Positions 1 to 11,965 of a stretch of 64,000 nucleotides of DNA are shown here, piece by piece. Origin of the DNA: Trema orientale. Taxonomy: Eukaryota; Streptophyta; Magnoliopsida; Rosales; Cannabaceae. The stretch lies in NCBI GenBank assembly GCA_002914845.1, contig JXTC01000356.1, forward strand, positions 4,626 to 68,625, in the 5' to 3' direction. The translations under genes and the position numbers were made by a program. The stretch's first letter is position 1. Each line of letters starts with the position of its first letter. The notes under the pieces were generated by a model, which worked only from the letters and a program-made list of their open reading frames with translations, ran no database searches and was not told the DNA's origin.

Positions 1-644
1 ACAGTGGACATGTTACCTAACAGGTATTGTCATTGGTCCAATGCTTTAAACGGCCCTAATTCTGATATGGAGTGGGTTTAAATGATCTTAACTAAGCCAA
101 TCATTAATTGGATTATCAATCTTTCGATTAATACCCGAAGGAGCAATAAGATTAGGGTGGGTGAAACTTGTTAAGTACTAAGTAGTTATTTATGGTCCAT
201 CTTAAAGTAATTAATAATATCATGCAGTGTGGAAAATTTTGCGGTTAGATAATTCCAGAGCAAGGTGGGATGGCCATTCTTATTTTTTGGAAAAAAAATA
301 AATAATTGGGAAGAATGGAAGAGATTCCATTTTTGGCATAGTACACGGTTGACAAAAGTTTAGGGAAGCAATTCTTGTAGAAAAAGAAAAATCATCCATA
401 CGATCTTAAGACCAAATAATTTTACTCACATCACGGGCGGATAGTGCAGAAATTGTTAATGGAAAAAACAAAGATAACTATTCCATTAGCTAGAGCCTAA
501 GAATCAAAACTATAGGGATCTAATTGCCAAAATTCTCAAGACTTTCTGTTCCCCAGCTTTTTGCTACGTAATTTCGTAATTTCCCACTTGGCTTAGCCTC
601 ATCTTCAGTAATTCATCGTCTTCGAATAGAGTGAAAGAGAAAGC
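1..644. other. Intergenic DNA and 5' flank of the 152-aa gene
   Basis: No coding region is supported here. The sequence is AT-rich. The last part (about 560-644) is the likely promoter-proximal region and 5' UTR of the downstream gene. I see no canonical TATA box close to the start codon, so that promoter is probably TATA-less. Confidence 0.5.
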
Positions 645-1103
645 ATGGATGAAGAGATAAGATGGGAAGAGAGACTTGGGGCCCTGACTCACATCCTAAC
701 CAGTCCCACAAACTCACCTTCTCTCTACTCCCAGTTCTTCGTCTCAACCCAAATCCCATGCTACCTAAACTGGGACTACCCACCTGTGCTCTGCCCCAAA
801 TCTTCCGAAACTTTCCCTTCTCTTCATTTGAGGTGGGGTATCTCTCTATTCCTCAAAAGGGTTTCCAGATTTGGTGTCCCTCAGACCTCTTGGAGGTCCA
901 AGTGCCCATTCCTTCAGCCACCACCATTGATTCTGGCCAAAGGAGTGGAGGAAGCTCAGTGGGGTGAAGAACAAAGGAGACACTATTTCAGGAAAAGGCT
1001 CAGAAGGAAACGCCTTCTGACTGATATTAATCCCATGATTCCTATTCTAGTTCCAAATCTCCTCTTGTTTTCTCTTCTGCTATGGAATCCTATTCCTCCC
1101 TGA
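645..1103 (+). CDS. Conserved plant protein of unknown function, 152 aa, intronless
   Basis: This uninterrupted reading frame starts at the first ATG after a purine-rich leader and ends in TGA. The protein begins MDEEIRWEERLGALTHIL, has an aromatic and proline-rich middle (NWDYPPVLCPK), and a very basic stretch near residues 111-124 (RRHYFRKRLRRKRLL). It ends with a hydrophobic segment (about residues 129-150) that could be a C-terminal membrane anchor. I recognise the general pattern as that of a conserved single-exon angiosperm protein but know no assigned function. Codon use and composition are balanced, unlike the surrounding AT-rich DNA, which argues for a real gene. A second frame over 662-967 is a shadow. 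The tail-anchor idea is inference from hydrophobicity only. Confidence 0.78.
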   Translation: MDEEIRWEERLGALTHILTSPTNSPSLYSQFFVSTQIPCYLNWDYPPVLCPKSSETFPSLHLRWGISLFLKRVSRFGVPQTSWRSKCPFLQPPPLILAKGVEEAQWGEEQRRHYFRKRLRRKRLLTDINPMIPILVPNLLLFSLLLWNPIPP

Positions 1104-4100
1104 TGGCTCCCATCTTAAGAGATGTTTTGCTCTAAATTTATGTCATTTTTTGTTTTTAAATTTCTTTCTCTGTACCTAATGTTAATCTTGTATTTGTGTA
1201 ATTTCTACCATTTATGTGTACATGTATTTCTGGGATGGAGCATGAATTGGATTCTATAAACCGTTTTGTTATTCACAGCTGAAGGTATTTCAACTTTTTT
1301 TCAGGCATAGTAGATTAACCCACGAAGCATATTATGGATTAGAAATAGAATCATCAGATAGGAGAGATTCTAAGCAACCTAATTGTCATTTATGTTGTAG
1401 AGCTAAAGAATGCATTATTTTAGTGGTCAGGGACTCAGGGCTAGTAGTGGACTAGTAAACAGTAGTTGAGGCCATAGCACATGGTTTATGTGGATATATG
1501 ACTAAGCGTTTCACGTTTGTTTCTCAAAGGTTATAAAGTTTGATGTCATTGATCGATGGGGTTTAAGCTAACTCGAATCACTGAGCAAAGTTTAAGTAAC
1601 TTACGAGTTATACAAAATAAATGCATTATCCAGTAATTTCGGCACACAAGGCATCCGTGGGTAAATTCCCATTAGTGCAGGTAAAAAAATTACCATAGTA
1701 CAGTGGGGCGTTACATTTGGCATTTGGGAAAGACTTATCTTTGCTGACAAAGAAAAGTTATTGTAAGATTAAAAGAATAAAATAAAATAAAAGAAAAGAA
1801 AAAAGATCTCGATTCTCAATCTTGAATATGCCCTTCAAATTGGTCAAAAATGAGGACTTTGGATGCCCTTTCCTTTAATTTGTCATTTGTGTCTTTTTCT
1901 TTGCCTTAGTAGGAGGAACCGACTGCCCCCAAGGAAAATGAATGCAAATGAGTAGGAGTAGGAGCTGTGCCAATTACCAAAACCAAATACACACTACTCA
2001 CTAGAGATTGTGAAAAGTTGAAAACTATTCTTCCGCTAATCACGCAATATATTACACTTGTTTCAAGGCCAAAGAATTTTTTTTTTTTTTAAGAAAAGGA
2101 AAACGAAAAAAAGTGAGAATAATAACGGGGAAAAGTGAAAGTTGTGGCCTGTGGGCGTTTGGTCAAACATAAAAAATGCTTATAGCTATTTTGTATGAAC
2201 ATTATAAGTTCCTTAAAAGGTATCGCCCCACCACTTATCAATCCTCCCAACTCTTTGATAGAGACTTCAATGCCACTGATGCACTTTGATCCCAAACCTT
2301 AATTAATGCCTAACTAACGCTAAATGTCATTGCACATGTACAATATTAAACCATCCCACCACCCCCAACCGAAAAAAAAAGAAGAAAAAAAAGAAGAAAA
2401 AAGAAGTAGAGACTTTTTGGTGTGGTTTGCTTTGGTTTTGGATGCATTACAAATTTATAATACAAATATACTTAATTAGATAAAAATGAAAGTCTTCGTT
2501 CTAGTTAAGGGTGTTGAACTCTATACTTGTTCTGTGCTTAAAGTCATTCCTCAATCTCTTTCGGCAACTAGCTAGGTGGTCAAATTTCTATACTTTCCCC
2601 ATTTGGATTGGGAGGTGAATTTAAACATAAACAAGGGCTTAAACGGATAACATTTTTGTGTGTGAAATTCAAAAAATATTCAATGTAGAAAAAATTTCGG
2701 TCCCTAAATGTTGTTTGTTTTACTTTTACTGCTTTAAGCTTATACAATTTCTCTCTTTTTTTTTTTTCCCCAGATCCCTTTAATAAGCTTTATGTTTTAC
2801 AAAAATCAATCTTCATAACCAAAAAAAAAGAAAAAAGAAAAAAGGATTGGCATAATTTATTGCTTAGGTTGTGGTGAAGGTGAAAGGACCTGTGCAAGTA
2901 GGCCCGAGTACAGAACAGGGAAGCTTCTCTTCTACTTAAACATTTCATTCCTTTTCGCTTTCAACAGTCTACTACTACTCTTCCCAATTTGGCAGAAAAG
3001 TTTTAGACGCTTATTTTGCTTTTGTTCAACAATTCCTTAATTTTTAGACGAAAAAAAAGAAAAAAAAAAAAAAGAACATTGGTGAATAATGAGCTTAGTT
3101 AGAGAATCATATGAATCATTATTACTGCATAGCTAGCTTCAAACACGGTTTTGCCAAAATTTATTCTCTTTCCATGTCCAAACAGCTATATATACTATAA
3201 ATTATAAATGATCATCGAAATATGTGAAAATTACCAAATCTCTTTGTTTCTTTAATAAATTATCTTCCCATGTCCAATGCCTTCTAATTTTTTGGGACCT
3301 ATGTTGACAGATATAGATAGCCATCCCCAAAAGCTAGTGAGAGGGCAAGAACTTTAATAATGGAATGAAAACATTAGTAGAAGACAACAAGGCAAAGACA
3401 TCAATTACATATATTAATAGGTCTATCTAAATTAATCACGATAAGTAATAATATAATGTCGAACCTATACTAAAGCAAAAATAAGTCATTTGCATTTGGA
3501 ATAACAAAAAATCTTTAAATACAAATACTGTTGATAATTGTAATATGCTTTAGTTTTTTCCCTTCGAATGGATTGACATTATAGCATATAACGTGTTACA
3601 TGTAATAAAAAGGCTATCAAAATAATTCAATTTGTTATATTCTTGGTGTTAGTACTATAGTCACCGACTTTTACGGTACCATTATTTCAGCTATATATAA
3701 ATACTATAATTGAGAATTACGGAGCACCCATCCACTAGTCCCTCGCCATTATATTTTCTTAATAGCATTGATACTTCATAATAATGTACACTTATGATCT
3801 TAGGCTTAGCTAGCAATGTGGGTTCCGAAAGATAGTTACTCACTAGCTATGGACATATTAACTCTTGATCGTTTATTTTCTTTTCTTTCTTTTCTTTTTT
3901 TTTTTCCCTTTTTTTTTCTTTAAAAAAAAGGTTTTGGTCACTGCACAACATAAATGTTACAGCGACTGCTTGAACGAAACACTAATAATAGATAGCAGTA
4001 CGTAGATGAGCTAAAATTCAAAGAAATGGTTGGAGCATTATGTGGTCTTTTAATAATCGGTTATAAATTTATTTCCTTCTATTTTTCTATACATATTCAA

Positions 4101-4674
4101 TTTATGCATAAATGAATATATAAATTAATATTAAGCGTGTTGTTCCGCATAAAATAGTCGATTTGAATTGGTTTAAAAAAAAAAGAAGAGAACAATTAAT
4201 TACACAATCATGCATCATGACTGACTGATTCAAATTTTTGAAACATCACTTGTAATTATAGTAATTAATCTCAACACACGTGTTTATAATGCAATATTAG
4301 TTCTTCTAGTTTCTTTAAAGAAACAATAAACCATAACATCCACCCTAACGTTAACCAAAGAATTGTTTTAACATACAAGAAGGTTATATATATATATATG
4401 TATATATATATGTTTTTCCCTTGAGCATCAAACATACTAGGTTTCATTTTGACATGCATGGTATGGGATCTTTATGAATTATACTATAAAGCTTTTTACT
4501 TGAAAAGAAGTTTTATAGACACTTGCAAGTATTGGGAGTGCACAACCGTTTATCGGCTATAAGAAGTACTCAGATAAAATAAGTAGTGTTGCAAGTGCAC
4601 AGTTGTTAATTAAACACAAGAACCAGACATGATCAATGTGGATCCACTCTAATTTGTAGATAGAAAGGGATAGC
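1104..4674. other. Gene-free AT-rich intergenic region
   Basis: No convincing exon or RNA gene is visible on either strand. The stretch holds many poly-A and poly-T runs (for example around 2085, 2380, 2760, 3050 and 3900) and a short TA microsatellite near 4385-4410. The few short open frames are random products of low complexity and have no recognisable domain. Confidence 0.55.
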
Positions 4675-5193
4675 GTTAATAGCACAATTGGTCGTTGAAG
4701 TATCCAATTTGTGGTAATTTGGTCCTCAAAATTTCAATTGTAGTAATTAAGCTCCTGAATTTTCTGATTTGTAGCAATTTAGTCTCTTGACTATTAAAAT
4801 TGTAAATATTGCTGTTAAAATTTTGACCCAAAATACATGCGGTGGTATCTGAAAGTATATTATTGGGAATTCTAAGTATAAAAATTGAACAGTGACAAAA
4901 ATATTTTTTATAAATTTGTAACTCTAAGAATCCTAAAAAATGCAAAGAAAACATCTTTCATTTTCTCAAAATCTTTTAGTTCATATTATTTTCCTTTAAA
5001 CACTCTTTCAAGTGCTACAACATACTTCTCATGTGTGTCTTTGTCAGAAATTTAATAACAAATTGTAATTTAAACAGTACATAAACCAAATTGCTATAAA
5101 TTAAAAAATTAACGGACTTAATTATCACAATTGAAAGTTTAAGAACTATATTACTACAAATTAGATAGTTTAGGGACTATTTGTTCCATAAAC
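4675..5193. mobile_element. Foldback MITE-like element with terminal inverted repeats of about 110 bp
   Basis: The left arm starts GTTAATAGCACAATTGG and runs to about 4786. The right arm, read on the minus strand from 5193, starts GTTTATGGAACAAATAG and follows the same order of phrases: CCAATTTG/CTAATTTG, TTTCAATTGT, TAATTAAG, then GCAATTT. Identity is partial but sustained for over 100 bases, so this is an inverted-repeat element rather than chance. The interior of about 300 bp has no coding capacity. Long TIRs of this style suit a Mutator-type MITE, but I could not find a clear target-site duplication, so the superfamily is open. Confidence 0.65.
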
Positions 5194-6288
5194 CCAAACA
5201 AATACACAATACCTACTTACTCACACAATTCGATATTAGTTTCTTTTCTTTTTCTATTATAGGGAATTCGAAGTTAAGATCCTCTATGCAGTCGGAAGGG
5301 TGGTTTTGAGCGTGGTACGTTTGTGGCCATTTCGCTATTGTAGTTTGCAATATTGCAAACTCTTTGGTTCAATTCACGGATTTTGCATGCTTAACCCGAT
5401 TAGGAAGGCAGGCGTCGCTCCCCTTTATGGGTCCCACTCCCACCATGTTCGGTTTAGTGTTTATACTAAGTCCTGGGTGTATCCTTTCTCTTTGTAATTT
5501 GTATTAGACAAAGCGTAGAGGGGCACATGTTGTGTGCACTACATGCCATAATTAGTATGTCCCACCCACTCACTCCACAATCCACGCATAATTGCTCGGC
5601 CAAGGCCATGCTCCTATGCTTATCTTTTCTTTTTTTATTTTCCTCCTGCAAATTTTCGAAATCACTACCCTTCTGTTATTATTAGCCTTTATTTACCCTT
5701 TTTCCACTTTATGGTACGTAAAATCATCACAACTAACCTATTTTGTTTGCTTTTTATTGCTGGAAAACTAATTTGTTCACTAGTTTCCAATGTGGGTGCC
5801 CCAAAGGCTCATCATTTACATCAACATTTTGACCCAGATTTGCTAATCTTCACACAATTTGTTTAATTCCAGCTTTCTGACTTATATGTGATCATGACTT
5901 TGGTTTATATCAATTGGTAATTTTTGCTTGGAAGCAACGAAAAGATAAGGTATTAAGCTTAAACAAATACAATGTTTTTTCAATATTTTATCTGACTGTT
6001 TTGGAAGCAAAGTCCAAAGTCAGATGACAGGCTTTTGATCAGAAAGATTGGCAGATAATTATGTTGTTTTCCACAAATTGATATCCCTAACTAGGCTCCC
6101 CTCTTCAACAAAACATAAAATAAAAACAATAATAGTAATAAAATTAAAAGGTAAAGAACCATAAAATAAAGAAACAGAAAGAAAAAGTGCTCTATGTTGA
6201 AGTTTCCTCCAGCTGGGGACCACCCCAAGCTCCCGTCCCAGTTGCACCTAATGAGTGGAAAAAATGGGTGTGGCAGATACAAAGTTGC
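5194..6288. other. Intergenic region upstream of the E6-like gene
   Basis: No gene is supported. A less AT-rich patch near 5280-5480 contains a 65-codon open frame without an ATG start and without a recognisable domain. The distal promoter of the E6-like gene lies in the right part. Confidence 0.45.
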
Positions 6289-6300
6289 TATATATATAAA
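6289..6300 (+). promoter_or_regulatory. TATA box of the E6-like gene
   Basis: TATATATATAAA lies 83 bases upstream of the ATG at 6383, on the coding strand. This spacing would put transcription start near 6325-6335 and give a short leader rich in CA and CT, as is common for highly expressed plant genes. Confidence 0.65.
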
Positions 6301-6382
6301 CATATAACACCATCACTAAAGTACTCAACCCTCACTATACACTCCCACACAACTCCAAACATAGCTAGCAAAACCACTATCA

Positions 6383-7384
6383 ATGGCTCTCCCCCAAAAG
6401 GCTCTGTTTCTCCTCTTCCTAGCCATATTCCTACTCTCCCACCACACTCACGCCAGAGACAGCCAGTTCTTCAGCAAAGTGACAAACGACAATCCCCCAA
6501 AGGAAACGACAACGACAGTAGTAAATCCAAGAAACGACAACCAGAAGAAGCAAGTTGAGCAAGACCCGACTTTCATCCCGGATTCCCAAAACAACGGGTA
6601 CGGGCTTTACGGGCACGAGTCGGGTCAGTTCCCTCCCTCCGAAACCGCCGTCAACCAACAACACTTTACCACCACCAAGACCACCAACGGCGGCGGTGGC
6701 GCTCCGTACTCCACCACCTCCACCACACCCGTCAGCACCTACGAGCCGTACACCACCCCGACAACCTACGAGCCCTACACCACCCCGATCGGCCGTCCGT
6801 ACATGACCGAGTCGGAGGAGGACAAGAAGTACACCACCCCGACAACCTACGAGCCCTACACCACTCCGACAACCTACGAGCCATACACCACCCCGGTCGG
6901 CCGTCCGTACAGGACCGAGTCGGAAGAGTACAACAAGTACACCAACCGTTACAACAACAACAACGCCCAGTTCTACAACAACAACGAGAAGGACAACGAC
7001 GACGACAACAATAACAGCTATTACCACAACAGCCAGAATGGCGGGAGGAGTGAGACGAGGGGTTACTACAACAAGAGGAGCACGAACAATGGAGGAAACG
7101 ACAAGTCGTACAACGCCGAGAGGCAAGGCATGAGCGACACGAGGTTCTTGGAGAACGGCAAGTACTTCTTCGACCTTAACAATGAGAAGAATTACGACCC
7201 CAACTCGTACAGGAACTCCAGGGTGGCGGAGCCGAGGAGCTGGAGGAACAACAATAACTACAACGGCCACAAAAATGTGAACGACAGGTCGTACGAGACT
7301 AACAACTACAACTCCTTTGAAGGGTACCAGAACCAGGATGATCAGGATCAGTTTGAGGAGAACGACGAGGAGTTCGAGCCCTGA
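6383..7384 (+). CDS. E6-like secreted, low-complexity protein, 333 aa
   Basis: The single-exon frame starts with a clear signal peptide: a basic start, a leucine/phenylalanine core, and a likely cleavage site after the HTHA near residue 24. The mature part is hydrophilic and disordered, rich in N, Y, T, E and D. Residues of about 118-190 contain two copies of a 36-residue unit (108 bp) built on TYEPYTTP and GRPY.TESEE. The later part has N-rich runs and the segment FLENGKYFFDLNNEKNYDP, typical of the plant E6 and E6-like proteins first known from cotton fibre. The end is acidic. E6 proteins are associated with the wall or apoplast; their biochemical role is unknown. The gene is richer in GC than its flanks. 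Its antisense strand is also open over about 280 codons, which is a codon-bias shadow. Confidence 0.88.
   Translation: MALPQKALFLLFLAIFLLSHHTHARDSQFFSKVTNDNPPKETTTTVVNPRNDNQKKQVEQDPTFIPDSQNNGYGLYGHESGQFPPSETAVNQQHFTTTKTTNGGGGAPYSTTSTTPVSTYEPYTTPTTYEPYTTPIGRPYMTESEEDKKYTTPTTYEPYTTPTTYEPYTTPVGRPYRTESEEYNKYTNRYNNNNAQFYNNNEKDNDDDNNNSYYHNSQNGGRSETRGYYNKRSTNNGGNDKSYNAERQGMSDTRFLENGKYFFDLNNEKNYDPNSYRNSRVAEPRSWRNNNNYNGHKNVNDRSYETNNYNSFEGYQNQDDQDQFEENDEEFEP
6739..6954 (+). repeat. In-gene tandem repeat, 108-bp unit, two copies
   Basis: Within the E6-like gene, CCGTCCGTAC at 6793 recurs at 6901, a period of 108 bp (36 codons). Each unit also holds shorter repeats encoding TYEPYTTP. The copies differ mainly at synonymous or conservative positions, so the array is in frame and under protein-level constraint or recently duplicated. 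Confidence 0.8.
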
Positions 7385-9714
7385 TCAGGTTAATACTAGT
7401 GGAGGTTGTGGTCATCATCAGTTACTAAATTACGTACTGAACAGAGTATATTGATATGTTTGTTTCTTTTTAATTATGAATTATCATTATTACTGGGGGC
7501 ACCTTGGATATGTTTTTTTTATTATCATGGTTTACTTAAGTTGGAAAAAGAAATTTAAGAACATATATATATATATTATATAGATTAATTTAAGGAGGCT
7601 TCTTGTTATGTTTTATTTTCGCAGTCTTGTTCTGGGGAATGCTAGCTACAGTCTGCATAGTACTCATAATTGTGAAAGCTAAGTATGAGAGAGTATCATG
7701 TTGCTTTTTGTTAATTAAAGACATTTCATGAATAAACTACCACTGTAAAGTGTTACTTACATGTTAATTAAGCCCGCATACAGAGAGACTCCAATGTACT
7801 AAATTTAGAATGTTACATTGTTGTTAAATATGTTACATACACATATATATACATTGTTGTAAAATATGTTACATACACATACATATAAATAATTAATTAG
7901 GACGGTCATGCATAGAGTTTGCATCCATATATATTAATTACTTTAGTAATTGTAATTGTTTCAAATTATTTTATGATTTTTTTTACGTGAAAAGGGTTTT
8001 AATAAATTAGAAGAATCATGATTAAAACCAGACTATACTTACAACTATCCGCATGCCTATAATATCCACATACAAATATATAAATATATATTCACTTTTT
8101 TTAGAACACATATAGGAGTTGGTGAACCACATCCTTAATTTGTTCAGTTTCATCCAGGTGATGAATTAAATTTCTAAATTAAGTACTAAATGGGGACAAA
8201 AAAAAAATCAGCGTAATCACTTTGGATAAAGCAAAAGAAAAAGAATGCAAATCATTTTGTTTTTTAATCTTAATTTTGATTGTTGATAACTGGGTGATGA
8301 CTTGAGATTTTCAGTATTATTGAGCCTTAATTACAAATTACTCCCCGAAGCCTAATTCAACGAAATCTCGTTGAAGCCAGAGTCTTCGCCGAAACTATTG
8401 TACCCTTAATTAAGCGTGAAATTAATCAGCGAGTGATTTCGACTAGAATACCTGTTCTTTCTGTTGAAAACGTCATTTATTATATATAGGGAAAAAAGGT
8501 GTTAATTATCTTCAATATTATGGTACGTACTAATATATATTGGGTCTTGGTAACAACTCTAAAAATAATGACACGGAAGATCACTCTCTCCAATTCAAAA
8601 GAAGAAATGGGCTGAACTTTTCTAAAAGTACTGATATTAGACCAAGTGCCATTAGTTGGTGAACCACATATGGCGCAACATTCATTTCTGAAAATAAAAG
8701 GAAAAAAAAAAGTGGCGCCACAAAGAAAGACAGGTGGAGAGCAATTCGTGTTAAGCCTTGTACAAATTTTTGACATCTAAAGGAATTACTAGAGGATTAA
8801 ATTCTAGTTGCATTATATTCCCCGTGAATGACGGACTGACCCGACTTTATTTTCCTTATGTTCACTTCGATTGCGCTCTAGCTGGGGTCTCATCCTTTTT
8901 GACTACATATACTTATAGTTAATGGACGAAAACTATTATACATATTCAAGAGTACATATACACATTTTACGTATTGATGAAATGGGTATATATTACAAAT
9001 AACACGTAGTCCCTAATTAACTTGTTGTATTGCAACTTCATTAGTAGTGTTTTAATTACATATATATATGTTTGATAAACTTGCCGTACCAAACTTATAT
9101 TATTAGAATATTTATTTCTGGTCCTCTATACACCAATAGACTCATTAACCAATTGTGATCAATCTTGAACGCAAACCTAACCAAACAACTAGCTAGGAAC
9201 TCATGTTGATTTGTCACACATAAAAGTCAAAAGTCATGAACCAAATTAACTCATGAGATGCAAATGGTGTCAGGAGAACAAGCAAAGCCAAGTTAACGTC
9301 CTAAATTCCTACCCATATCTCTGATCGATCGGTCAGTACTAGTCACTAGACCAAGTCTCTATCCGCATAAAATAATCCATCCACAAAAAAGCTTGCCCAT
9401 TAATGACTATTTATAGTATTAACTAACAAAACAAACTTGGGACCATAAAAAGGGTGCGAGCCAGTGCCCTTGAAAAATTTTAAAGGGCCATAACTTTGCA
9501 CTTTTAAGTGACGTCTTTGAGGATATGGAGGCTGGAGCTAGCCTTATCTAACCAGGATCACTGCCATATATCACATATACGTATATGTGTATGCTAGAAC
9601 AAAGATATAAATGCGACACTAGATATAGTACTCCGATAAAAGCTTTCTGGCATTAATAATCATTTCCACACCGACTCCTACAGCTACCCAATAACATCCA
9701 ATTCGAGTAATAGC

Positions 9715-9718
<4 letters not shown>

Positions 9719-9753
<35 letters not shown>
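9719..9753. repeat. TA dinucleotide microsatellite
   Basis: An uninterrupted TA run of about 35 bases. It also forces a spurious isoleucine/tyrosine-rich open frame on the minus strand. Confidence 0.95.
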
Positions 9754-9755
<2 letters not shown>

Positions 9756-10458
9756 TATTCTCTATATTCATGGCCTCCATCTGCTTCTTCATTATAGATA
9801 ACATATATAAATATGTATATATATAAAGCCAGCAAAGCTCATGTATAAACTTAATTACGTTAGTAGGATTGTGGAGTAAAAGATTTGTCAAGTCCTTTAT
9901 TGTCAACAAAAAACGGAAAGAAACACCCTCTCCCTCAAATGGATTATCCAAATCTTTCTGCCATTTACCAATGGTCAATGGGTTAGCGCCCAAGATCCAG
10001 TAAAACTTCAATATTGTCCTCGTAGATATGAAAAGAAGGAAAAAATATATATTTATATGTCACTTAGGGGTGCACTTCGGGTCAGATTTCGGGTATTCGG
10101 GTTCGGCTATATTCGGTTTCGAATATATAAAAATAAGTAATTGAGACCGAACCGAAGGGTATCTCTTTATCAATCCATATTGGTTTCTGTTAATTCGTCA
10201 CAAACATGTTGTTTCTATTCAATAAATAGGTTAAAGACTAGTTTGTGAAAAATGTTTAAAGTGTAGGAAATAGTATTCTGGTTTCATTTTTGTTATGGAA
10301 AAATGGAAAGAAGATTAAAAAAAAAAAAAAAAAAAAGTCTCCCTAAACGCTTCAAGACAAGAATATGAATATTCAACACAAGGCATTGAAGAAACTAAAA
10401 GAGATGAACAAGCGAACATTTTTAGAGCCCAAAGGCCCAAATGTCTTTACTAGGCAGG

Positions 10459-10467
10459 AAAACGAAA
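10459..10467. repeat. Left target-site duplication of the Mutator-like element
   Basis: AAAACGAAA directly precedes the left terminal inverted repeat and recurs exactly at 12631-12639 after the right one. A 9-bp duplication is characteristic of the Mutator superfamily. Confidence 0.85.
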
Positions 10468-11318
10468 GGGAAATTGACGCCAGTAGCCCATTTTGGAGGC
10501 TGTTGGACTTTTTTAACCCTTTTTTTTAAAATGACTTATTTAGACCAAATTTTTGACATTTTTAGCTCGTTTTGGAGAGAAAATTATTTCACTTTCCGAA
10601 TATACCCATCTGCAAAAATCTGCTTTTTCTCCTCACTTTTCCCGAACATGTTCCCTTCCTCTTCATTAATTTCCATTTTTGTAGCCCTCTCTCTCTCTCT
10701 CTCTCTCTCTTCTGGTCACTTATTTGTTCTTACCGTACGTTTCTGGGTATGGAGAATGGTAGAAGTAACTGGGTATAGATTTATGTTGACGTAATGGACC
10801 CAGATCTGATTGTGACCATTTGTCACAAATTTGTGACACGAAGAGATAGTATGTCATAATCTCTCTCTCTCTCGACCATAGCTCCATATTCCCTATGTGT
10901 CAACTCCCTCCACCATAACTCTGGCCACCGTAGCTCCATACAATGTCTTAGTCTCTCGCTCTCACTCTCGCATTGTCTCATTTGGTCGCAATGATTCTAC
11001 GAGGAATAGGTATGTGTTTTTTTTTCCATGGTCACTTATTTATTTTTATCGGAGATTACTGGGTATGGAAGATGATAGAAGTAACTGTGTAAAGATTTGT
11101 TAGTTACCAGATCTAGCCAAATCTATGTCGATGTAATAGATCCAGATCTGATTGTGATCTTTCATCACAAATTTGTAACACGAAGTCATAGTACGTCATA
11201 ATTTGATATTTACATTCCATAATAAAATTACCCTTATTAATAATATTAATATTAATATATTATTAATTATATATATATATAATATTAATTTCTCACAAAA
11301 TAAAAAATATTTTATAAA

Positions 11319-11406
11319 AATAACACATCAGACCGTGCACGGCCTGATATGTTATTTTGATTCTGAAAATAACGCATTAGGTCGTGTACAGCCTAATATG
11401 TTATTT
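11319..11406. repeat. Pair of adjacent near-perfect palindromes, unit 1
   Basis: Two inverted repeats of about 38 bp (11319-11356 and 11369-11406) lie back to back. Their centres are CCGTGCACGG and GTCGTGTACAGC, and the outer arms read AACACATCAG and CTGATATGTT in the first. Each would form a strong stem with almost no loop. Confidence 0.85.
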
Positions 11407-11878
11407 TAACTTTCTAACTTAGAGTCATATATTTGTAACAGGTGGTAATAAATGACAGTTCAAAATTATAGAAAACATGCTTCAAATGTGATATCTCGAC
11501 ACAAGTATGCGACGAGCTGTAACATTAATTCATACTTGATTTCATTGCTGCATTTTTTAATCTCAATTTATATGTACTCAAGTTTCCAGTTTATAATCAA
11601 ATTATATTAAATATATCCAGTTTGCCTGAGATATTATATATGTTAGAATCATACATTATGAGTCATACATGCTTCAACTATGACACCTCATTACAAATAT
11701 GTGATAAACCATAATAATTAATAAATGATAGTCAAATAACTTACGTAGTTGGAGTTTGCAGTAATGGCGACAATAGTAGAGTATTGTGGCCACGGTTTAA
11801 AATTTTTTATTACAAAAAATATAATAAAAAAGAGGGGAGAATGGACTGTGTAAAATAATAAAAAAATATTTTATAAAA

Positions 11879-11965
11879 ATAACACATCAGACCGTCCACG
11901 GCCTGATGTGTTATTTTGATTCTGAAAATAACACACTAAGCCGTGCACGGCCTAATGTGTTATTT
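11879..11965. repeat. Pair of adjacent near-perfect palindromes, unit 2
   Basis: These are the counterparts of the unit 1 palindromes, at about 11879-11915 and 11928-11965. Their centres are CCGTCCACGG (one central mismatch) and CCGTGCACGG. Confidence 0.85.

Larger units (their letters stand above)
7385..10467. other. Gene-free region downstream of the E6-like gene
   Basis: The first few hundred bases are the 3' UTR of the E6-like gene. A short tandem duplication built on AAATATGTTACATACACATA lies at about 7825-7890. The rest is AT-rich with no supported exon. Near 10075-10135 there is a GC-richer TTCGGGT/TTCGGTT run starting GGGGTGCACTTCGGGTC, which resembles the end of a hAT-type transposon relic; no matching right end is visible. 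Confidence 0.5.

Noticed and set aside
5300-5497. 65-codon frame in a less AT-rich patch
   Set aside because: No ATG start, no family resemblance and no promoter or splice signals.
6431-7270. 279-codon open frame antisense to the E6-like gene
   Set aside because: It mirrors the biased codons of the E6-like gene and is made of V/G/L/R-rich low-complexity sequence with no domain. The sense strand has a signal peptide, TATA box and family features.
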